The notes beneath the pieces are model-generated. The model was given only the letters and a program-made list of their open reading frames with translations, ran no database searches and was not told the DNA's origin. Below, one piece after another: positions 56,105 to 64,000 of a stretch of 64,000 bases of DNA. The first letter of the stretch is position 1. Every line of letters starts with the position of its first letter. This stretch comes from Antedon mediterranea (lineage: Eukaryota; Echinodermata; Crinoidea; Comatulida; Antedonidae). The position numbers were made by a program, and so were the translations under genes. The stretch is taken from assembly GCF_964355755.1 (NCBI RefSeq), contig NC_092675.1:9127312-9191311 (forward strand), given 5' to 3'.

Positions 56105-59100
56105 ATCTATGCAGTATGTTTAGTAGATCAGCAGGATGGTCAAGATGTCATCAATGTGTCAGTTTTTTCTTGGAACAGCCATCAATTATGTTTCACAGTT
56201 GTTCGAATTATTGCACATCCCCTCAAGATCCACCATCCAGATTCAATCCTATCAAGATCCAGATGATTTCAGAATCTCTCCACAAACAAATTTTCAAAGA
56301 TGCAAAGCAAATAGACAGCAAACTACAACGGGAGATGATTAATAAAAGCATAGAGGAATTAAGAACACATGGTCTTTGGGGAAAACGAGGATCAGTAGTT
56401 GCTGATGTTAACTTTGATCTTCCTAAGCTGCATGGAAATACAATAGATGAACATTTTAGAGAAATTTCGAGGAGACAGATAGAACAATATGTTAAATTGG
56501 CAAATTCACTTACGAAAAATCCATTACCTCCGAAGCCAAATGAATGGCTTATGCGTAGTGGATGGACACGTTACAATGCAAAAGGTAGCGTTGAAAAGGT
56601 GAATTATCCACGAGAAGATGTAGTTGTTTTTGATGTTGAAGTCTGTTTAAGTGAAGGAAGTTTGCCAACATTGGCTGTTGCAGTTTCTCCAAAAGCATGG
56701 TAGTTTATTTATTAATATTATTAGTGAGATTATTCAATTGGATCTGTTTTCAAAATTTGGTCAAGAAGCACAATTTAAATTATATTGTCATTATTTTAAA
56801 ATATTTCTTTAATTGGAGATATTTGCCTGTGATGCACTAATGTAACATATCAAGCATATGTGTGTGACTCTAATGTAAAGTTTCTATTGCCACAGTTGTG
56901 GACAGTAGGATAATGGCACATGGTTGACCTTGCTGATAGAAAATAAGCCATCAGGAAATACAGTACTAAAGTTCCCATGATCAACTGTGCCAGTGAGGAA
57001 AACTTAAAATTATATGCAAGGTTGACTATGGTGATAGCATCGTCTGAAAAGTAAAGAGCACTGCAGAAAACTTTAATCTTCTTGATTTGAATAGAATATA
57101 ATCAACATCATAAAAATCCTTAGAACAAAATCTCCTGTAAAATATTATGTTTCATTTCATTTTATCTTTTACCAGGTATAGCTGGTGTAGTCAGAATCTG
57201 ACTGAAGATCATCTGGTGATCTCCTCTGGGACAGGAACACTAAAGGCATCATTAAAAGATTTAATATCTCTTGAAAACCCTTCCAAAGCATCCCAACCTC
57301 GTCTTGTTATTGGACACAATGTTAGTTATGATCGGTCATATATCAAAGAACAGTATCTAATTAAGGTAAATTATAATAAAGTTACAAAAAAGACCTCTAG
57401 ATCCTTGCTGTAATATCTGAAGGATAATAAACTCAGTAAATCAGAATGTTAGTGTTGCTAATATGTTTCCATCTACTAATGGCACTAAAACTGGTACAGT
57501 TGTTAATAAGTATTGAAATGTTTTTGATCATATTTTTTGGTTTTATATCTTAGGGTACTAACATGCGATTTCTGGACACCCTCAGTTTACACATGTGCGT
57601 TTCTGGCTTGACAACATTTCAACGTTCCCTTTGGAAAGCTTCAAAATTATCAAAAGGCAGTAATACCAAAGAAGTCCGAGAACATAACGAAAAAGTCAAA
57701 AAGAAAATGGGTTTTGTGGTAATTTGTTAAATTTTATATTTCATACAACATTGTTATCAAAAATTAAAAAGAATCAAATTTCAAGAAAATTTTATTTAAC
57801 TAGATGGTACGCTCGCTTCGCTCGCGTACCATCTAGGTCGTGCCCACAGATGGTTCTCGAATACACAGTAATTTCAGCGTAACAAAACTGGCAATTTCAA
57901 ATGTACGTACCGCAGGACTATAATACATTGTCGTTTACAGAAACGAATAAAAAGACACGATGATTTATGTAGTCAACTAAAATTAGTACCCTGGGAATTA
58001 CTTCCGAAGGAGAAACTTATCACAAAATGAGTCCAAATTTTTGATTTGGACTCATTTAAAGAAACCCAATTTGTGTTTTTATGTAACATTAGGGTTGAGG
58101 GATGGGAAAGCGGATAGGTACAAAGAGGAACAATTTTTAAATATATTCTTTATCCACTCAGTAACGAAATATTTTGTTCATGTTTTATAGGCCTATAAAT
58201 AATATACCTCTAAATACAGTAAAACATTTGCGATTTAATACTTTGTTAAAACTGTCACTGTCATAATCGATTGAAATATTAAAGTACATGTCACGATACA
58301 CCACTACGACGTTTATATTTTTGGTAATTATTAATTAATACAAACGTTGATGAGAAGGAACTGTCAGTATAAAGTTTATTTGTATATCTAACAGTAGAGC
58401 CTATCCACAATCTCAGTAATAAAGTTTATTTGTATATATTTTATGTTACATCTAACAGTACGAACATTCACAGTAAGAAATGCTCGATTCAAATGTGGAC
58501 CAAAAATAGTTAATAGGTATTTACAGTATTGTCAAAGTATTGCAAGTTTATTCTCAAAGGACCCATATATTTACCTACCGTTTGTGTTAAACCAAGGGCT
58601 CATAAATTTACCTACTTGTGTTAAACCAAACTCTGGCAGACTGAGAGATTGGGATGTTCCATTCATCGCAAATCAATACATTTGTATAATTGTATATTAA
58701 ATCTATCAAAATAGTATTTTTTAAAGAAAATCTGCCTGTCTTCAACATTATGATGCTGTACTCCAGCTGTTCAACCGGTTTTCAGCTATTAAAAACAATT
58801 ATCGTAGGAGGAGATAGGAAAATGCGAAGCCTCCTCGCATTTTTGTGGCGGGTATTTTTCAAGATGGACATCCATTAGACAGTGTATACCACGATCGGAA
58901 AACACCCCTATTTGGGGCAAATCGTTGAACCTAAATTCGTTTTAATCGTCAATAAATAATTATCTAACTTAATTTAATTAGTAAACAGGGTTACATCAGG
59001 TGGTTAAAATCAGTACCGAAAGTACGAACCAACTTTATATACCATCGAGTAAAAATTCTAGAAGTAAGGCGCGATTTACCGAATTTTGCCCTTACGTAAA

Positions 59101-62100
59101 TTTATATATAGATAAATGAATGAGTGAGATGTTGATTGGGAAATAATGTATTTGATAATTTAAAAATAAATTTATACTTTAATAAATAAATTTGAAATAG
59201 CTTGATTATATGTTATTAAATAGGGACATCATGCTTGGCTAGATGAAGGTAGTCCTAACAGCCTGGCAGATGTGTATGCACTATATAGTGAAACAGGAAA
59301 GAAATTAGACAAAAGTACTAGAGATGTGTTTGTCACTGGTACCATTGAAGATGTTAAAACACAATTCCAGGTAAGAAATATTACGAGTTCAAAATGACAA
59401 GATACATTGCTTTTTAGTACGATGTCAAGCACCTAGGAATAGACCTTCAAACTTTTTGCTTAAAAATACTACTGTATTCATATGCAGTAATACCCAGCTC
59501 TTCCCTAAAAAAGAAATAAATAATTTAATGTTTTAGGTTATTCTTGTTTTAGGAGGTTATGTCCTATTGTGCTCAAGATGTTTCTGCTACTCATGAAATA
59601 TTTGTCAAACTTTTAGAAGAATTTTGTACAAGGTAAACTAGTGTTATTTTTATCAACTATCTATTGTTTTACTGCATTTCAAATGTAGTCTGTTACTAAA
59701 TACAATCTATTACGGTTTGAAATTCTTTGCTAGTTGCAATCCATTATGGCCGCAATCAGTTGCTAGATGCAGTCCATTGCTGGTTGCAAAATATATGGGT
59801 GCAATATATTACTGTACATTACTGTATGCATACATGGACGTAATTTATTACTGTATGCAATATATTGACGCAATTTATTACTGTATGCAATTCAGCAAAA
59901 TTCATTACTGTATGTAATGCCTACAAGTGCAATGCATTATTGAATGCGAATTGATATTGGAATTTTGACTGAATGTTGATTCTCAACTAAACAACAGGAA
60001 GATCTTACAGTACCTCTGTTCCTGGATGCCATTTATTTACCTGAAGTTCTGAACTGAAAGTAGTGGAAGCAGCATCGCCATGCATTTAAAAATCTCATCC
60101 TTTTGGATTAAACATTGCCATTAAACATTGCTATTTTTGTTGAATTGGAGATTGTGTGGATTAAAGTTTACCAAAATCAGACATTGGGAAGTGGGTTAAT
60201 TTGAATTTATGGTAATTAACCCACTTCCTAAAGTCCGATTTTGGTAAACTTTGGAAATGATCTTTATTTCAACAAGGAGAATGTCAAGACACTTGTTTTC
60301 CTGCAGTTCCTAAATTGTTTGCATAATATAATGTCATTTAAGCAGTTATATTATAATATGACGTCACAACTTCTATGACATCATATGGGAATTTAAATAT
60401 GGTAATATTAGAATGTTTAATATCACATTTAAATCTACTCGTAATGCACTTAGATGGCCTAAATCCAACCGTTAAGGAGATATGGGGCTTTAAAATAGCA
60501 AAAATGCGGCCATGTATGTATGTACAGTATGTAACAATCCATTACTGTATGCAATCCATTACTGTAAACCATTGTATACAATTCATTACTGTAAACCATT
60601 GTATACAATCCATAACTGTAAACCATTATTGTATACAATCCATTCTGTATGTAATCCATTATTGTATCCAATCCATTACTGTATGTAATCCATTATTGTA
60701 TCCAATCCATTACTGTATGTAATCCATTATTGTATACAATCCATTATTGTATGTAATCCATTATTGTATACAATCCATTATTGTATGTAATCCATTATTG
60801 TATCCAATCCATTACTGTATGTAATCTATTATTGTATACAATCCATTACTGTATGCAATCCATTATTGTATGCAATCCATTACTGTATGTAATCCATTAT
60901 TGTATGCAATCCATTATTGTATGTAATCCAGTATTGTATGTAATTCATTATTGTATGTAATCCATTACTGTATGTAATCCATTACTGTATCCAATCCATT
61001 ACTGTAAACCATTGTATACAATCCATTACTGTAAACCATTATTGCATACAATCCATTACTGTATCCAATCCATTACTGTATGCAATTCATTATTGTATAC
61101 AATCCATTATTGTATGTAATCCATTATTGTATGCAATCCATTATACTGTATTTAATCCATTACTGTATGTAATCCATTATTGTATACAATCCATTATTGT
61201 AAGCAATCCATTATTGTATGTAATCCATTACTGTATGTAATCCATTACTGTAAACCATTATTGTATACAATCCATAACTGTATCCAATCCATTACTGTAT
61301 GCAATCCATTACTGTATACAATCCATTATTGTATGTAATTCATTGTATGTAATTCATTACTGTATGTAATCCATTACTGTATACAATCCATTATTGTATG
61401 TAATCCATTATTGTATACAATCCATTATTGTATGTAATCCATTTCTGTATACAATCCATTATTGTATGCAATTCATTACTGTATGTAATCCATTACTGTA
61501 TACAATCCATTATTGTATGTAATCCATTATTGTATACAATCCATTACTGTATGTAATTCATTACTGTATACAATCCATTATTGTATGCAATTCATTACTG
61601 TATGTAATCCATTATTGTATGTAATTCATTACTGTATGTAATCCATTATTGTATACAATCCATTATTGTATGTAATCCATTTCTGTATACAATCCATTAT
61701 TGTATGCAATTCATTACTGTATGTAATCCATTACTGTATACAATCCATTATTGTATGTAATTCATTATTGTATGTAATCCATTATTGTATGTAATTCATT
61801 ACTATATGTAATCCATTATTGTATGTAATTCATTACTGTATGTAATCCATTATTGTATGCAATCCATTACTGTATGTAATCCATTATTGTATGTAATCCA
61901 TTACTGTATACAATCCATTATTGTATGCAATTCATTACTGTATGTAATCCATTATTGTATGCAATCCATTACTGTATGTAATCCATTATTGTATGTAATC
62001 CGTTACTGTATCCAATCCATTACTGTATGTAATCCATTACTGTATGCAATCCATTACTGTATGCAATCCATTACTGTATGCAATCCATTACTGTAATCCA

Positions 62101-63936
62101 TTACTGTATGCAATCCATTACTGTATGCAATCCATTACTGTATGTAATCCATTACTGTATGTAATCCATTACTGTATGCAATCCATTACTGTATGCAATC
62201 CATTACTGTATGTAAACCATTATTGTATGTAATACATTATTGTATGTAACTTATTATTGTATGCAATCCATTACTGTATGCAATCCATTACTGTATGCAA
62301 TCCATTACTGTATGCAATCCATTACTGTATGTAATCCATTACTGTATGTAATCCATTACTGTATGTAATCCATTACTGTATGTAATCCATTACTGTATGT
62401 AAGCCATTATTGTATGCAACCCATTATGCAGGTTTGCAGACCTCTGTCCCACTACCAATTATACTCATTTTATACATAACTCCAGGTTTCCACATCCTGT
62501 TACATTTGCTGGAATGCTTGAAATGAGTCAAGCCTACCTGCCTGTTAATCAGAACTGGAATCGATATATTGAAGAGTCACAAGATTCATACCTGAACTTG
62601 CAACAGGAGATGAAACTGTCACTGATGCACCTTGCTAATGATGCCTGCTCACTTTTAAATCATGAAAGGTATACTGTACCCTCTTTTTTTTCTTAATTCT
62701 GTTGTATATTTGTTAAGTGGACCAATAAAGAAATCTATATACTGTATACCCAAAACACCACCTTATACCACACATTGTACCCTTTCATGTATAAATATTT
62801 TTACTACCAAAACACTTTTCTTTTTAATTTAATAGATATTGTCCTTTCTTACCACCATCTTTCTAGCTTCCACAATTCACATCTTTATTCAATGTTTTTT
62901 AAATGATATGTTTGCAGTTTTAAAGATGATCCTTGGTTGTGGGATTTAGACTGGAAGTCAACCAAAATAAGACTTAACAAGGAAACTGTCACAAAGAAAT
63001 GTACAAATGGAATAAAAAATAATAGTTCAAAAGAAAATGAACTGGTACATACATGTGCGACAGAAGAAAAACCTACAGAACAGAAGGACAAAGGTACTAC
63101 AAATCAAGAAGATGAAGAAGAGAAGGAAGCAGCTCGTCAGCGCATTCAAGCAGTCCTTGAAACTTCTAAACGTCTTCCAAAAAATCAGCAACATATGTCT
63201 GGATATCCAAAGTAATACAGTATTTTACTATATTCATATAGTTGACAAGTAATGTCATCATTTACTTTATTAACTCATACAAGGGATTACTTTCTGCATA
63301 TCTTGCACATAATCCACCAATAAAATGATTTTTACGGTACAGTAAGCAACCATGCACAAAATTACCAGATTTGTACTAGGAAGGCTTTAAACTACATATA
63401 GAAACCCAGACTAGGGAGCATAGTGGAATTCTGTTTTATTATACATGCTTTTCATTTGCTCATTATTATACAGTAGTAAGTTACTTAACTGAGAAGAATT
63501 CAGGTTTGAAAGTTTTATATAATAGGTGGTATCGTGAACTGTGTCCAAAGGTAAATGGTACTGATTGGGCGCCTGGCCCTGCCCAAATCAGCTCGCAAGT
63601 ACGAGTCACTCCTAAGCTGCTTCGACTTACCTGGGATGGGTACCCATTGTACCATGAGATCAAGCATGGATGGGGATTTCTTGTTCCAAAAAGTCTAGAA
63701 AAACAACAAGTAGAATGTGAGAACAAACCAGACAATAAAGATGCAAATGATGAAGAACCAAAACCAATTTTTCCAATAAAGTAAATATTAAAATAGTTAT
63801 TAATTTTATTGTTATTTTAACAATTTACTGAAAGGAGTATTTTTTAATATTTTTATGTATATATTTTACTAGGTCTTTACTGAAAATGATTGGCAATTCC
63901 AAGGATGCCTTAAATATATCACTAAAAACAGGACAG
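56105..63936 (+). CDS. POLG: Mitochondrial DNA polymerase gamma catalytic subunit, 5' part (9 exons, 654 codons)
   Basis: Exons: 56105-56699 (ATG at 56116), 57176-57365, 57554-57718, 59224-59370, 59553-59632, 62486-62668, 62918-63211, 63526-63780, 63873-63936; it continues past the window. All junctions are GT-AG and in phase. The enzyme replicates mitochondrial DNA. Residues 1-35 are rich in Arg, Ser and hydrophobic residues with no Asp and one Glu, fitting a mitochondrial presequence. The exonuclease motifs are Exo I VVFDVEVC (D173, E175), Exo [11 protein letters not shown] (D247) and Exo [14 protein letters not shown] (D371). [10 protein letters not shown] and WLWDLDW mark the start of the spacer. 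The polymerase domain lies beyond the window. No frame break was seen. Confidence 0.93.
56116..57365 (+). CDS. POLG: POLG exons with presequence, N-terminal domain, Exo I and Exo II
   Basis: The exon 56105-56699 includes 11 nt of 5' UTR, then [18 protein letters not shown]. An ATG further upstream at 56005 lies in the intron, before the acceptor TTTTTTTTGTCAG, so it is not used. Further on come [17 protein letters not shown] and the catalytic pair of Exo I. The next exon (57176-57365) starts YSWCSQNL and ends with Exo II. Confidence 0.9.
57800..59112 (-). mobile_element. Nonautonomous Helitron, copy 2 (1,313 bp), in a POLG intron
   Basis: Same ends as the copy at 38115-39181: minus-strand TCTATATATAAATTTA to an 11-bp-stem hairpin and CTAG, between A and T. 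It carries extra sequence relative to copy 1, including a 33-bp fold-back (AAATGAGTCCAAAT, 58026-58060). Confidence 0.82.
59224..59632 (+). CDS. POLG: POLG exons with Exo III
   Basis: 59224-59370 encodes [20 protein letters not shown] and ends FQ. 59553-59632 encodes [17 protein letters not shown], with Asp371 completing the three proofreading motifs. Confidence 0.92.
59690..62440. repeat. 17-bp tandem array (AATCCATTACTGTATGT) in a POLG intron
   Basis: The dense part, 60536-62430, has roughly 110 units of AATCCATTRYTGTATRY. Looser copies begin at 59690. The unit length is not a multiple of three, so the open frames seen on this array read three units as 17 codons and are artefacts. Confidence 0.95.
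60165..60256. repeat. Imperfect inverted repeat, about 38-bp arms
   Basis: AAAGTTTACCAAAATCAGAC and GGAAGTGGGTTAATT pair with the segment ending GATTTTGGTAAACTTT. It is a candidate MITE remnant within the POLG intron. Confidence 0.8.
62486..63936 (+). CDS. POLG: POLG exons of the spacer/intrinsic processivity region
   Basis: 62486-62668 ([20 protein letters not shown]), 62918-63211 ([10 protein letters not shown], then a charged stretch), 63526-63780 ([34 protein letters not shown]) and 63873-63936 ([13 protein letters not shown]). Order and motifs agree with animal POLG. The last donor, GTAAGT, is intact. Confidence 0.92.
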
Positions 63937-64000
63937 GTAAGTTAGTTCTAAAACAAATTCGATCCAACTTGGCCCTAAACCGTCTCGGCCCCACGTCAAG

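Noticed and set aside
56005-56115. Upstream ATG at 56005 as the POLG start
   Set aside because: It lies before a strong polypyrimidine tract and AG acceptor (56103-56104); the ATG at 56116 gives a proper mitochondrial presequence.
60375-62232. Open frames in the 17-bp array
   Set aside because: Pure tandem-repeat translation ([12 protein letters not shown]-like) inside a POLG intron.

Overview
This is a eukaryotic nuclear window, AT-rich, with short spliced exons (GT-AG introns), LINE, hAT-like, Helitron and Mutator-like (MULE) transposons, and scattered AGGCCTA-rich words. The gene content and repeat types fit a marine invertebrate deuterostome. An echinoderm is my best guess, but nothing here proves the species. 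I see no rRNA, tRNA gene or CRISPR array.

Layout. (1) 3624-29452, minus strand: a complete 12-exon FERM-domain gene (FRMD3/FRMD5-like, 560 aa). Its introns hold several LINEs (one nested in another, about 19.3-23.4 kb), a P-element-like transposase remnant (about 15 kb), large tandem arrays and a 2.07-kb hAT-like element containing four copies of a 372-bp repeat. (2) 29832-43055: a 13.2-kb transposon with long terminal inverted arms that carry tandem arrays, flanked by a perfect 10-bp target duplication. It encodes on the minus strand an uninterrupted 19-exon gene of 1,255 codons that joins a MULE DDE transposase, a SWIM zinc finger, a Ulp1/SENP-type cysteine protease and a C-terminal PHD finger. 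(3) 43068-49766: a second TIR transposon with a perfect 9-bp target duplication, abutting the first. It carries a decayed gene of an unrecognised family with a Cys-rich CXC-like tail, and has a third 1.26-kb TIR element nested inside. (4) 49.99-53.34 kb: two fold-back MITEs of one family, each with an exact 9-bp duplication, plus a pair of inverted GTCGCCCC arrays. (5) 56105-63936 and beyond, plus strand: the 5' half (nine exons, 654 codons) of the mitochondrial DNA polymerase gamma catalytic subunit gene (POLG). Its introns contain a Helitron and a roughly 1.9-kb 17-bp tandem array.

The two host genes look ordinary and intact. The novelty lies in the roughly 20-kb transposon block between them. 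Three nested or adjacent TIR elements have 9-10-bp duplications, two of them begin GGTAA, and they carry subterminal tandem arrays. One of them has an apparently intact transposase-SWIM-SUMO-protease-PHD gene. Two nonautonomous Helitrons of one family sit in the transposon (38.1 kb) and in a POLG intron (57.8 kb). Exon coordinates were derived by hand from splice consensus, reading-frame continuity and family resemblance. No alignment was run.
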